A DNA stretch of 40,983 nt from an uncultured Lachnospiraceae bacterium (lineage in GTDB: Bacteria > Bacillota > Clostridia > Lachnospirales > Lachnospiraceae), in NCBI GenBank assembly GCA_947631665.1, contig CANRMF010000017.1, positions 1-40,983 on the forward strand, read 5' to 3'. The notes beneath the pieces were generated by a model. It did no database searches, was not told the origin of the DNA, and worked only from the letters and a program-made list of their open reading frames with translations. Shown one piece after another: positions 17,058-26,093 of this stretch. Position numbers and translations under genes: made by a program. The stretch's first letter is position 1. Each line of letters opens with the position of its first letter.

Positions 17058-17750
17058 CTATTGTTTTTCAATTTTATATCCCAGTCCCCAGACAACCTTC
17101 AGGTATCTCGGTTCCTTCGGATTGATTTCTATTTTCTCGCGAATGTGCCTGATATGTACGGCAATCGTATTGTCCGCTGCCACCGCCTCCTCTTTCCAGA
17201 CATTTTCATAAATCTGTTCAATGGTAAAAACTCTGCCGGCATTTTTTACCAGAAACAGTAAAATGTTGTACTCATAAGGCGTCAGCCGAACCGGCTCTCC
17301 GTCGACAGAAACCGCTTTGCTCTCATCATCAATCTCCAGCCCGCCGACCACATAAGTGTTCTCCTTTGGTTTTTCTAAGGAGCCGAACTGTGTGTACCGG
17401 CGCAAAAGCGATTTCACGCGGGCAGTCAGTTCCAGCGGGTTAAACGGTTTCGTCATATAGTCGTCCGCACCGATATCCAGTCCGATGACTTTGTCGGAAT
17501 CTTCTGATTTCGCAGATAAAAAGATAATTGGCATTTTTTCTTTTTCCCTGATTTTCATCGTTGCACGCAGACCGTCAAGGCGCGGCATCATAATGTCCAT
17601 CAAAATCAAATGCACTGTCTCTTTTTCCAAAAGTCCCATTGCTTCAATACCGTCATAGGCTTTCAACACATGGTACCCTTCTTTTGTCAGATAAATTTCG
17701 ATTGCCTCGACAATTTCCCTGTCGTCATCGCAGACTAAAATATTGTACAT
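17058..17750 (-). CDS. OmpR/PhoB-family response regulator
   Basis: This 230-residue protein has a receiver domain with acidic pocket D8-D10, phospho-acceptor D52 (LILMDIMMPRLDG), S79 and K101 (DYMTKPF). A winged-helix DNA-binding domain follows (about 135-227; RLTPYEYNILLFL, recognition helix AVHIRHIREKIE, end VWGLGYKIEK). The start MYNILVCDDD was chosen because TGGAGG precedes it and an upstream extension is not family-like. The histidine kinase gene starts 10 nt after the stop, so the two form a cognate pair. Two CTTAA boxes 11 bp apart upstream fit binding by a PhoB-type dimer and hence autoregulation. Targets are unknown, but the RND exporter nearby is a candidate. Confidence 0.94.
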   Translation of the reverse strand: MYNILVCDDDREIVEAIEIYLTKEGYHVLKAYDGIEAMGLLEKETVHLILMDIMMPRLDGLRATMKIREKEKMPIIFLSAKSEDSDKVIGLDIGADDYMTKPFNPLELTARVKSLLRRYTQFGSLEKPKENTYVVGGLEIDDESKAVSVDGEPVRLTPYEYNILLFLVKNAGRVFTIEQIYENVWKEEAVAADNTIAVHIRHIREKIEINPKEPRYLKVVWGLGYKIEKQ

Positions 17751-17794
17751 AAAAACCTCCACACTCTCTGTTTGCCCATTCGCATGAAACAGAA

Positions 17795-17824
17795 ATCTGC
17801 ATGAGTTTGATTTCCCATGCAGAT
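17795..17824. repeat. Inverted repeat in the two-component leader
   Basis: ATCTGCATG (17795-17803) and CATGCAGAT (17816-17824) are perfect 9-bp inverted repeats around 12 nt. They lie about 45-75 nt upstream of the regulator ATG, and they could be an operator or a leader hairpin. Confidence 0.5.
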
Positions 17825-17865
17825 ATAGAATAAACAATAATTTTTAAAAACAACGTATTAAAATT

Positions 17866-17881
17866 CTTAATATTTTCTTAA
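17866..17881 (-). promoter_or_regulatory. Tandem 11-bp boxes, likely response-regulator site
   Basis: On the minus strand TTAAG occurs twice with an 11-bp period (17866-17870 and 17877-17881), followed by TTTAA. Direct repeats one helical turn apart are the usual target of OmpR/PhoB-type dimers. They lie in the asnS-regulator gap and suggest autoregulation. Confidence 0.4.
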
Positions 17882-17909
17882 TGTAATCCACCGCAGATTT
17901 TACGATAAT

Positions 17910-19301
17910 TTATAACTGGCAGTTGTTGACTGTCCGCGGGAACGGAATGACGTCGCGGATATTTCCCATGCCGGTCAGATACATCACCATGCGCTCAAAT
18001 CCAAGCCCGAAGCCCGCGTGTCTTGCAGTGCCGTACTTTCTCAAATCCAGATAAAAATCATAATCGTCTATTTTCAGCCCCAGTTCCTTCATACGCGAAA
18101 CCAGCACGTCATAATTTTCCTCTCTCTGGCTGCCGCCGATAATTTCCCCAATACCCGGAACAAGACAGTCCATCGCGGCAACGGTCTTTCCATCTTCATT
18201 CAGTTTCATATAAAAGGCTTTGATTGCCTTTGGATAATCTGTCACAAAAACAGGACGTTTAAATATTTCCTCTGTCAGATACTTTTCATGCTCCGTCTGC
18301 AAATCACAGCCCCAGCTTACTTTATATTCAAACCGGTCATTATGCTTTTCCAATAGTTCAATCGCATCTGTATAGGTGATTCGGCCAAAATCGGCATTCG
18401 CCACCAGATTTAATCTATCAAGCAATCCCTTATCTACAAAACTGTTAAAGAAATTCATTTCCTCCGGCGCGTGCTCCAATACATAATGAATCACATACTT
18501 AATCATGTCCTCTGCCAGTTCCATATCGTCCTCTAAATCTGCGAAAGCAATTTCCGGTTCAATCATCCAAAATTCAGCGGCGTGTCTTGTCGTATTGGAA
18601 TTTTCCGCGCGGAACGTCGGCCCGAACGTATAAATTTTTTGAAACGCCATCGCATAGGTTTCCCCGTTTAACTGTCCGGAAACCGTAAGGTTGGTCGGCT
18701 TTCCGAAAAAATCCTGCGTAAAGTCCACCGCGCCCTGCGCGTCCTTTGGAATGTCCGCCAAATTCATGGTCGTCACCTGAAACATTTCCCCTGCGCCCTC
18801 GCAGTCGCTTCCGGTAATCAGCGGCGTATGCACATACACAAATCCCCGCTCCTGAAAAAACTGATGAATCGCATAGGCGCACAGCGAGCGCACGCGGAAT
18901 ACTGCCTGAAACGTGTTGGTTCTCGGTCTCAGATGGGAAATTGTTCTCAAATATTCAAAACTGTGGCGTTTCTTCTGAAGCGGATAATCCGGCGTGCTTT
19001 CTCCCTCGACAAAAACGTCTGTCGCCTGAATTTCAAAAGGCTGCTTGGCGTTTGGCGTTTCTACAAGCGTTCCCTCTACAATGAGTGCCGCGCCGATATT
19101 GATTTTTGAAATTTCAGAAAAATTATTTAAACGGTCGCTGTACACCACCTGCACCGGCGAAAAGAAAGTTCCGTCATTTAAGGTGATAAACCCGAACGTT
19201 TTGGAATCCCTGATACTCCGCACCCAGCCTGTGACAGTAATTTTTTTGTCCAAATACTGTTTTGTATTCTGATAAAGTTGTTTGATTTCTACTGCTTTCA
19301 T
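17910..19301 (-). CDS. asnS: Asparaginyl-tRNA synthetase
   Basis: This 463-residue class IIb synthetase charges tRNA-Asn with asparagine. It has an N-terminal OB-fold anticodon-binding domain (about 15-100; [19 protein letters not shown]). The catalytic core has motif 2 around [21 protein letters not shown] and motif 3 around [15 protein letters not shown], ending with [14 protein letters not shown]. The N-N-T-R version of motif 2 and the absence of a GAD insertion separate it from AspRS. The start [11 protein letters not shown] has GGAGG in front; a longer upstream frame reads through intergenic repeats and was rejected. No T-box was found upstream. It lies 110 bp after the RND gene and may be transcribed with it. 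Confidence 0.95.
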   Translation of the reverse strand: MKAVEIKQLYQNTKQYLDKKITVTGWVRSIRDSKTFGFITLNDGTFFSPVQVVYSDRLNNFSEISKINIGAALIVEGTLVETPNAKQPFEIQATDVFVEGESTPDYPLQKKRHSFEYLRTISHLRPRTNTFQAVFRVRSLCAYAIHQFFQERGFVYVHTPLITGSDCEGAGEMFQVTTMNLADIPKDAQGAVDFTQDFFGKPTNLTVSGQLNGETYAMAFQKIYTFGPTFRAENSNTTRHAAEFWMIEPEIAFADLEDDMELAEDMIKYVIHYVLEHAPEEMNFFNSFVDKGLLDRLNLVANADFGRITYTDAIELLEKHNDRFEYKVSWGCDLQTEHEKYLTEEIFKRPVFVTDYPKAIKAFYMKLNEDGKTVAAMDCLVPGIGEIIGGSQREENYDVLVSRMKELGLKIDDYDFYLDLRKYGTARHAGFGLGFERMVMYLTGMGNIRDVIPFPRTVNNCQL

Positions 19302-19313
19302 AATTTCCTCCGT

Positions 19314-19407
19314 TATCGTCCGCTGCCCTTTTTTCCGTTTTGGGCTTTCACGCATATTGTCCGTTGCAGTTCTGCTCTTTTATGTTTTCGTGCATATTGT
19401 CCGTTGC
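19314..19407. repeat. Three degenerate 40-bp tandem repeats between the RND gene and asnS
   Basis: GCATATTGTCCGTTGC occurs at 19352-19367 and 19392-19407. A weaker copy (TATCGTCCGCTGC) ends at 19326, giving a period of 40-41 bp. The flanking CGTTTT..TTTTCGTG segments repeat too, and one continues into the last codons of the RND gene. No terminator separates the two genes. Confidence 0.6.
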
Positions 19408-19411
19408 CATT

Positions 19412-22400
19412 TTACCGTTTTGCGTTTTCGTGTTTTTCCTCCTGCTCTTTCAGATAATCTCCGACCTCGTCAGGAATGTCGTCAATGTCGTCCGTTCCGA
19501 CGTCGATGACTTTCGGTTTACGACGATAGAATATATCGTACATTACCGGAACAATAAACAGCGTCATAAAGGTCGCATAAATCAGACCGAAACAGACGAC
19601 GATAGCCATCGGCTTCTGCATCACTCCGCCCGCGTCCTGTGAAAATACCATGACGCTCATTGAAAGAATGGTCGTCAGCGCAGTCATCAAAATCGGACGC
19701 ATACGGGTTTTTCCGGTTGCGACCAGCGCGTCCCTCTTTTCCATTCCCTGTATTCTCAACTGATTGACATAGTCTACAAACACAATTCCGTTGTTTACGA
19801 CCGTACCCATCAAAATCATAAAGCCCATCAGCGCCATCGCGGATATGGTCTCGCCAAAGATAATCAGTCCAATCATGCCGCCGGTAAACGCAAGCGGTAT
19901 CGTAAACAGAATAATCAGCGGTGAAAGCAGGCTTTGGAACTGCGCAACCATAATCAGATAAATCAGCAGAAATCCGAGCGCAATCGCCTGAAGAAGTTGA
20001 TAAACCATCTCCATCACCTGTTCGCTTTCTCCCTCAATTTCTATCCGGTAGCCCTCCGGCGTCTGATAGTTTTCAATCGAATCCTCCAATTCCCTTGAGA
20101 GCAGCGTCGTATTGTAATTGTCCTCCGTTTCTGAGGTCACGCTCAGATAGTTGGACTGATTGAGCCGTCTTAAGGTTTTCGGGGAGTCCTCAATTTTTGC
20201 GACTGCAAAACGCGAAAGCTCATAAGTCTTCTTTTCCTGCTCGCCCTTTTCATTGGTCGTCGTCGCCGTCACTTTTGTTTTCAGGATATTTTTATTATTC
20301 GGCGTTTTTCTCTTATCAACGATATTGACCGCAAGCTCCCTGTCGTCTTTTGAAAGCGTAATGGAACTTTTTTCCGTCGTCAGTTTCTCAGAAAGCTGTT
20401 GGAAAATCTGCGCCACTGTCAGTCCGCTTTTTGCCACCTTGTCTTTATCAAAAATTAAGTGAAGCTGCCGGTCGCTCTCCTCAATGCCGTTGGTCACATT
20501 TTTTGTTCCGTCAATTTTTTCCATCATATCCATGACGTCATGGCTGATGTCGATTAGTTTCTGCTGGTCGTCCCCGTAAATGTGGACTTCAAGCCCCTGT
20601 CCTGTCAGTGCGGAAGCGTCCATACCTGAAGATGCGACTGCAATTTCCTCACATTCAATTCCTTTTGTCTTTTCTTCCAACTGCTTCTGCAGTTTTTGCA
20701 GTCCTGAAATCGTATTCGTTTTTTCATCAGGAATGACAAAAAAGCTGAACATGGAATAATTGTCCGCGCTCACGCCGAGATTGCTTGCCGCAACCGTCGC
20801 ACTGCCGTCAATGACGCCGACTTTTTCGACGCCGTCAATTTTTGAGAATATATTCATTACCTGATCTGCGGTCTGATAAGCAGTTTCTTTATCGGTATCG
20901 CGGTCAAGCTGCATCATAACCATAATCTGTTCGCTTGCGCTCTGTCCGACCATTTCCAGTCCGGTTCTTGTCGCCTGATAAGTACAGATTGCCAGCAAAA
21001 TGACAGCGGCGGCAAGCGGCACAACTTTAAACCGAAGGCAGAATTTCAAAGCCTTCGCATAACTATTTTTTACGCGTTCAAAAATTTTATGCTTTCTCTC
21101 ATGCGTCTTTTTGAGCGCAAAAGAACTGAAGGTCGGCACTACCGTCAGCGCCACAATCAGGGACGCTACAAGCGCGTAAGTAATCGTCAGTGCAAACGGA
21201 ATTAAAAGCTGGCTGACCATTCCGGTGACAAATACCATCGGAATAAACACGCAGATTGTCGTCAGCGTAGAGGCGATAATCGGCGCAGCCACCTGTTTTG
21301 CTCCCTGCACCGCCGCTCTTGCCGGCGCAATCCCTTTTCCGCGAAGCCGGTAAATATTTTCCACAACGACGATGGAATTGTCCACCAACATTCCGATACC
21401 AAGACAGAGTCCTGCGAGCGACATGATATTTAAAGTCATCTTTGAAAAATACATAATCACAATCGCAAACAGCACGCTGAACGGAATACTGAACGCAACA
21501 ATCACCGTCGGTTTTACGTCTTTTAAAAACAGCGCCAGCACTACCACCGCCAGAAGCGCGCCGAACAGAATACTTGTGAGAATACTTTCAATCATCAGAC
21601 TGATGTAATCCGCCTGATCAATCATCGGCGTGATTTTCAGACCGCTGTTTGCCTGTTGCATTTCATCAAAAGCGTCCCTGAGGTTTTCTGAGACCTCGCT
21701 TGTATTGGCGGTACTTGCCTTGTAAATGGAGAGCAGCACCGCTTCTTTTCCATTGATTTTTGCATAGGTTTCCCCTGCATTGTCTATCACCGTAACGTCT
21801 GCGACATCGGACAGCCTGATGGTTCCCACGCCTTTTACTTTTGTCAGCGCCATTTTTTTGAGTTCCGAAGGCTCGGTATAGTGGCTTCCTACTTTTACCA
21901 ACCACTGGCTGCCCTCTTTGTCCTCGACATATCCCGCCGGCATGGAAAAGTCCTGCGCGGTAATCAGTCCTGCCAGTGTTTCCAGACTTAACAGCGTTTC
22001 GATATTGGAATTGTCAATCGCCGCCTGCTTGGACTGCTCCAACGTTTCTTTGCTCTCTTTGAGTTCCTGCTGCGCATTTTCCATCTGCGTCAGTCCCGAC
22101 GCAATCTGCGCCTGTCCTGCGCCGAAGCCTGCCGCCGCGTCGAGAGAACCCTGAAACAGTTTTGACTGCTGGTCGTCCATGCCCTCCATCTGTTTGTCCA
22201 TCTGGTCTACCAATGCCTGCGCGGCAGTAATCTCTGTTTTTAAATTGGCAAGCTCCGTATCAATCTGCGGAATACGGGTTTCCACAATGTCGTACATCTT
22301 TTGGAGATTTTCCAGCGTGACGTCTTTGAGCTGTTCTCCGTAGCCCGCCTGCTGTGCAAAGGAAACAAACGCGTTAAATTGATCCGGATTGTCCAGTGCG

Positions 22401-23362
22401 TCTTTGACGCTTTCCGGAATGGTTACGCCGGTCGACGCCGCATATTGCTGCGCCTGCGTTTTCATCTGTTCTAACGCCTGATTGAGCGCCTGATAATTTT
22501 TTTCAATGCCGGCGTCCTGATAGATTTTCTTTTCTGCCTCCAATGCGCTCCTGCTTGCTTTCAGACTGTTCAGTGAAGATTCGTAAGCCGCCTTTGTCGC
22601 CTGCGCCTGAGACAGTTTGACATAGCCGTCTGCCATCTGCCGGTTTGTCTTTTCACGCGTCTGATCCAACGTATCTTTCTGTCCCTCCAGTCCGCTTTTT
22701 GCGCTGGAAAGTTCACTCTGTGCATCGTCGATTTTCTTTTGCGCGTCCGCCAGCTTCTCGTTTGTCTGATAGAGAATCTGATCGTTGATTTTTTGAATTT
22801 TCTTTTGATTTAAACGGATTTCTACCGAATCTTCCACCGTACCCGTCGCCGAAACGCTGGCTACGCCTTCCTGACGCTCCACATACGGCAGAAGGGTATC
22901 GTTCGTAAACTTTGTAATTTCTTTGATGTCTTTTCCGTCATATTCGATGCTGGCATACATCGTAGCCATCATATCCATGCTGACTTCCATAATGTTCGGC
23001 TTTCCACATTCGTCCGGCAGTTGTATGGAATCCAAAGCCTGTGAAACGCGCACCAGCCCTGCGTTCATGTCCGTATCCTCTGCAAATTCCAGCATAATCA
23101 TACTGTAATTTTCTGACGAACTGCTCGTAATCTGCTCCACACCGCTGACTGTTCCAAGACGGCTTTCAAGCGTTTTTGTAATATCGCTTTCCACTTTTTC
23201 CGGACTGGCGCCCGGCTCGGTCGTAATGACTACCATATACGGCAGCTCCATCTCCGGAAACAAATCCGTCTGCATATTTGTCAGGCTCACTGCGCCGATA
23301 ATCATTGCAATAATCACTGCTACAATGATAATAAAAGGTTTTTTCACACTAAACTTTGTCAT
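19412..23362 (-). CDS. RND-family (AcrB/MMPL-type) exporter with a coiled-coil insertion
   Basis: This 1316-residue efflux transporter has TM1 near 8-28 and a first porter loop whose start (DLFPEMELPYMVV..PGASPE) is typical of AcrB-like pumps. A long coiled-coil, Gln/Lys/Ala-rich insertion lies at about 195-450, then porter sequence resumes (ITAQDFSMPAGYVE). TM2-TM6 carry the proton-relay Asp near 661 (GIGMLVDNSIVVVEN). A second porter loop and TM7-TM12 (MGFMILMGTVVNNGIVFVDY) end the protein. AcrB-type pumps are about 1050 residues, so the insert accounts for the excess. No membrane-fusion or outer-membrane partner gene is nearby. AGGAAAG precedes the ATG, and an extended -10 promoter lies upstream. 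Substrate unknown. Confidence 0.92.
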   Translation of the reverse strand: MTKFSVKKPFIIIVAVIIAMIIGAVSLTNMQTDLFPEMELPYMVVITTEPGASPEKVESDITKTLESRLGTVSGVEQITSSSSENYSMIMLEFAEDTDMNAGLVRVSQALDSIQLPDECGKPNIMEVSMDMMATMYASIEYDGKDIKEITKFTNDTLLPYVERQEGVASVSATGTVEDSVEIRLNQKKIQKINDQILYQTNEKLADAQKKIDDAQSELSSAKSGLEGQKDTLDQTREKTNRQMADGYVKLSQAQATKAAYESSLNSLKASRSALEAEKKIYQDAGIEKNYQALNQALEQMKTQAQQYAASTGVTIPESVKDALDNPDQFNAFVSFAQQAGYGEQLKDVTLENLQKMYDIVETRIPQIDTELANLKTEITAAQALVDQMDKQMEGMDDQQSKLFQGSLDAAAGFGAGQAQIASGLTQMENAQQELKESKETLEQSKQAAIDNSNIETLLSLETLAGLITAQDFSMPAGYVEDKEGSQWLVKVGSHYTEPSELKKMALTKVKGVGTIRLSDVADVTVIDNAGETYAKINGKEAVLLSIYKASTANTSEVSENLRDAFDEMQQANSGLKITPMIDQADYISLMIESILTSILFGALLAVVVLALFLKDVKPTVIVAFSIPFSVLFAIVIMYFSKMTLNIMSLAGLCLGIGMLVDNSIVVVENIYRLRGKGIAPARAAVQGAKQVAAPIIASTLTTICVFIPMVFVTGMVSQLLIPFALTITYALVASLIVALTVVPTFSSFALKKTHERKHKIFERVKNSYAKALKFCLRFKVVPLAAAVILLAICTYQATRTGLEMVGQSASEQIMVMMQLDRDTDKETAYQTADQVMNIFSKIDGVEKVGVIDGSATVAASNLGVSADNYSMFSFFVIPDEKTNTISGLQKLQKQLEEKTKGIECEEIAVASSGMDASALTGQGLEVHIYGDDQQKLIDISHDVMDMMEKIDGTKNVTNGIEESDRQLHLIFDKDKVAKSGLTVAQIFQQLSEKLTTEKSSITLSKDDRELAVNIVDKRKTPNNKNILKTKVTATTTNEKGEQEKKTYELSRFAVAKIEDSPKTLRRLNQSNYLSVTSETEDNYNTTLLSRELEDSIENYQTPEGYRIEIEGESEQVMEMVYQLLQAIALGFLLIYLIMVAQFQSLLSPLIILFTIPLAFTGGMIGLIIFGETISAMALMGFMILMGTVVNNGIVFVDYVNQLRIQGMEKRDALVATGKTRMRPILMTALTTILSMSVMVFSQDAGGVMQKPMAIVVCFGLIYATFMTLFIVPVMYDIFYRRKPKVIDVGTDDIDDIPDEVGDYLKEQEEKHENAKR

Positions 23363-23398
23363 TACTCTTTCCTCTCAAAAATCCATTCACTGCACTTC

Positions 23399-23426
23399 AT
23401 TATAACACGTTTCGATTTTCGCGCAA
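23399..23426 (-). promoter_or_regulatory. Promoter of the RND exporter gene
   Basis: On the minus strand an extended -10 TGTTATAAT (TATAAT at 23399-23404) has a weak -35 TTGCGC at 23421-23426 with 16-bp spacing, 37 bp upstream of the start codon. Confidence 0.55.
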
Positions 23427-23475
23427 TGAAATGCAATAAAATGTAACTAAAAAAACGGTAAATAAAATGCAATAT

Positions 23476-23522
23476 AAAAACCGGCGGCCGAATTCCAACT
23501 ACAGTGAATCCAACCACCGGTT
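23476..23522 (-). terminator. Terminator of the por operon and its trailing gene
   Basis: On the minus strand AACCGGTGG..GGATTC and GAATTC..CCGCCGGTT form an imperfect long stem around a 10-nt loop, followed by TTTTTATATT. It lies 12 bp after the stop codon of the gene at 23534. Confidence 0.75.
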
Positions 23523-23533
23523 CTGATATTTTC

Positions 23534-23965
23534 TCACATTCTAAAAACCTGCATTAAAAAGTCTGAAATATATTTTTTTGCACTCTTGGCTTTATAGCGG
23601 ACATAAACCATGACCAGCAAAAGTACGACGGCGACAATCCCGCACAGGACGATATTGTCCGTCTGCTTCTGCCATACAGAGAGTCCGAACCGCACTGCAA
23701 TCAGAAGGATTGCCACAAAAACCAATGTATAAAGATAAAATCCATAGGTGAACTTTCCTTTGAGTACGGTGCTCTCCTGCTCCTTTAAAAACTTTCCGCA
23801 AAAACGTACCGGTATCGCTCCTTCGTCCGCCGAAAATTTTTCCCTTTGCAGAAAAATTTCAACTTTATCCTGCTTTGTCAGTACATTCAGATTTTTCTTT
23901 TTCCCCATTACTTTCAGGGTATTGATGATTTCGTTTTTTTCTTTTTTGGACTGAAACTGTTTCAT
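23534..23965 (-). CDS. Unknown two-TM membrane protein trailing the por operon
   Basis: The product is 143 residues. A basic, soluble N-terminal part of about 70 residues (KKEKNEIINTLKVMGKKKN) is followed by two TM helices near 76-94 (YLYTLVFVAILLIAVRFGL) and 104-121 (IVLCGIVAVVLLLVMVYV). A short basic tail (RYKAKSAKKYI) ends it. No family was recognised. The ATG overlaps the porB stop as ATGA, so it is translated in the por operon, and a terminator follows. Whether it has anything to do with pyruvate oxidation is unknown; coupling to the operon is what the sequence shows. Confidence 0.8.
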   Translation of the reverse strand: MKQFQSKKEKNEIINTLKVMGKKKNLNVLTKQDKVEIFLQREKFSADEGAIPVRFCGKFLKEQESTVLKGKFTYGFYLYTLVFVAILLIAVRFGLSVWQKQTDNIVLCGIVAVVLLLVMVYVRYKAKSAKKYISDFLMQVFRM

Positions 23966-24897
23966 GCTCTGCTTGCCTTAAACTGTAAATCTTCCCATCT
24001 GCGGTCAACTTCTTTTTGATATTCTTCAATCAGATGCTCATTCTCCGGCTTAAATAAATGTTTAAACCTTCCCTGCGTCCTTAAAAAGTCTTCAATCGGA
24101 AGTCTGTTTTTCGGTTCATAACTGATAATCCACTTTCCGTCAACCACCTCAAACAGCGGCCAGTAATTTGTTTCCACCGCAAGACGGCAGATTTCCATAA
24201 TATCGTCCGTCTGGTATTTCCAGCCGGTCGGACATGGCGCCAGCACATTTAAAAATGCCGGCCCTTCCGTATAGATTGCTTTTTCGGATTTCTCGTGTAA
24301 ATCCCTCATGCCTTTAAAGAAGGTCGTCTGCGCCACATACGGAATTTCATGCGCCGCAAGTATGGCTGTCAAATCTTTCCGGTACTGTTCTTTTCCGTTG
24401 CTCTGACTGCCTACCGGAGTCGTTGTCGTATCCGCATACATCGGCGTTGCGGAGGAACGCTGTGTACCGGTATTCATATAGGCGCCGTTGTCGTAGCAGA
24501 CATATGTATAGTCCGTCCCCCGCTCCATCGCGCCGGACAAGGACTGGATTCCGATGTCATAAGTGCCTCCGTCGCCACCAAATACAATAAATTTATAGGT
24601 TTCGTCTATTTTTCCTTTTCGCTTCATCGCTTTATAAGCGCCCTCCACGCCGCTCATCGTAGAGCTTGCGTTTTCAAAAGCGCTGTGAATGTAACTGTCC
24701 TCCCATGCGACATACGGATACTGGAAAGAAGACACATTCAGACAGCCGGTCGCACAGCCGATGACCGCATGGTCTTCCGGTTTCAGACCGCGCAGCACAT
24801 TTCTCGCCGCAATGGTCGCTCCACAGCCGGCGCACATACGATGTCCCGGAGCAAAACGTTCCGGTTTATTCATAATTTCTTTCAAATTATAAGCCAT
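23962..24897 (-). CDS. porB: 2-oxoacid (pyruvate):ferredoxin oxidoreductase, beta subunit
   Basis: This 311-residue thiamine-diphosphate subunit of the four-part enzyme that converts pyruvate and CoA to acetyl-CoA, CO2 and reduced ferredoxin. Iron-sulfur ligands appear in MCAGCG (C22, C25) and later in the conserved PCPTGW segment. The ThDP/Mg site is GGDGGTYDIG (about 108-117), with N137 downstream. It starts 1 nt after porA and overlaps the next small gene as ATGA. A pyruvate substrate is the usual assignment for this subunit set, but a branched 2-oxoacid cannot be excluded from sequence. Confidence 0.92.
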   Translation of the reverse strand: MAYNLKEIMNKPERFAPGHRMCAGCGATIAARNVLRGLKPEDHAVIGCATGCLNVSSFQYPYVAWEDSYIHSAFENASSTMSGVEGAYKAMKRKGKIDETYKFIVFGGDGGTYDIGIQSLSGAMERGTDYTYVCYDNGAYMNTGTQRSSATPMYADTTTTPVGSQSNGKEQYRKDLTAILAAHEIPYVAQTTFFKGMRDLHEKSEKAIYTEGPAFLNVLAPCPTGWKYQTDDIMEICRLAVETNYWPLFEVVDGKWIISYEPKNRLPIEDFLRTQGRFKHLFKPENEHLIEEYQKEVDRRWEDLQFKASRA

Positions 24898-24898
24898 C

Positions 24899-26092
24899 TT
24901 ACTTTGCCTCCCTATCTCTTAATCCCATGTATCTGTAAACCTCACCGGTCTCTCCGGTTTGCGCAATGTCCTCAAGCGTCTTATAAACGCCTTCCATATC
25001 GTCTACCGTAACGTCCCTGCCGCCAATACCATACATAATGTTGATGGCTTTTGCGCTGCAGCCTGCCGTATACATCGCCTGCATGGTTTCCGCACCGACC
25101 GGCCCGCCGTTGGTAGAGAAAGACTCGCTTCGATCCATGACGGCAACTGCCTTACAGTTTTTGAGGCTTTCTCCGATTTCCCTGCCCGGAAACGGACGGA
25201 ATGAACGGATTTTTATCAGACCTGCCGCAATCCCCTGCGCTCTCATGCGGTCTGCGGCGTCTTTTCCCGCTCCCGCCGCAGAACCGATAATCACGATTGC
25301 TACTTCGGCGTCTTCCATTTTATAGGTTTCAATCAGTCCGTATTTTCTGCCGGAAATTTTTTCATATTCTGCGGCAATTTCTGTAATGACCTGCTTTGCA
25401 TTTTCCATCGCATGTGCCTGCGCTTTTCTCGATTCCATATAGTAATCGGATACCGCATACGGGCCGACTGCAAAGGTTTCCTCAGTATTTAACAGATATT
25501 CCTTCGGTTCTCTTTCGCCGACAAACTGTTTTACGACATCATCTTCCAAAATCTCCATGTCGTTGACGGCATGGCTTGTGACAAAGCCGTCCTGACAAAT
25601 CATAATCGGAAGCATCACGTCTGCGTGCTCCGCAATCCGGAACGCCATAACCATATTGTCATAGGCTTCCTGATTGTTTTCCGCATAGAGCTGAATCCAG
25701 CCGGAATCTCTCGCGCCCATTGTATCCGAATGGTCGCAGTTGATGTTCAACGGCCCTGTCAGCGCGCGGCATACTGCCGCCAATGCCACCGGAAGTCTGC
25801 TTGATGCCGCAACGCCAAGCACCTCCCACATAAAAGCCAGTCCTGCGGAGGAGGTCGCTGTCAGCGCTCTTGCGCCCGCTGCGGAAGCTCCCATCGCCGC
25901 AGACATGGAGCTGTGCTCGCTCTCTACCGTAATAAATTCTGTATCAACCAGTCCGTTTGCCACATAATTTGAAAAATATTGTGGAATTTCCGTAGACGGC
26001 GTAATCGGAAATGCCGGAAAAACGTCCGGATTGATTTGGCGCAGCGCAGTCGCTACCGCCTCATTTCCTGATAATAAAACTCGCTTTGGCAT
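24899..26092 (-). CDS. porA: 2-oxoacid (pyruvate):ferredoxin oxidoreductase, alpha subunit
   Basis: This 397-residue catalytic subunit pairs with PorB to form the active site. The N-terminal pyrimidine-binding domain has FPITPSTEIPQYF (about 26-38), TVESEHSSMSAAMGASAAGARALTATSS and the loop SRLPVALAAVCRALTG. A transketolase C-like domain follows, with VAIVIIGSAAGAGKDA and VAVMDRSESFSTNGGPVG. Length is normal. It sits between porD (1-nt gap) and porB (1-nt gap) in a tight operon. The active-site loop resembles pyruvate enzymes more than indolepyruvate ones, which are fused proteins. Confidence 0.92.
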   Translation of the reverse strand: MPKRVLLSGNEAVATALRQINPDVFPAFPITPSTEIPQYFSNYVANGLVDTEFITVESEHSSMSAAMGASAAGARALTATSSAGLAFMWEVLGVAASSRLPVALAAVCRALTGPLNINCDHSDTMGARDSGWIQLYAENNQEAYDNMVMAFRIAEHADVMLPIMICQDGFVTSHAVNDMEILEDDVVKQFVGEREPKEYLLNTEETFAVGPYAVSDYYMESRKAQAHAMENAKQVITEIAAEYEKISGRKYGLIETYKMEDAEVAIVIIGSAAGAGKDAADRMRAQGIAAGLIKIRSFRPFPGREIGESLKNCKAVAVMDRSESFSTNGGPVGAETMQAMYTAGCSAKAINIMYGIGGRDVTVDDMEGVYKTLEDIAQTGETGEVYRYMGLRDREAK

Positions 26093-26093
26093 A

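Noticed and set aside
19302-19411. T-box leader for asnS
   Set aside because: The gap is only 110 bp, consists of 40-bp repeats, and shows no T-box sequence or antiterminator.
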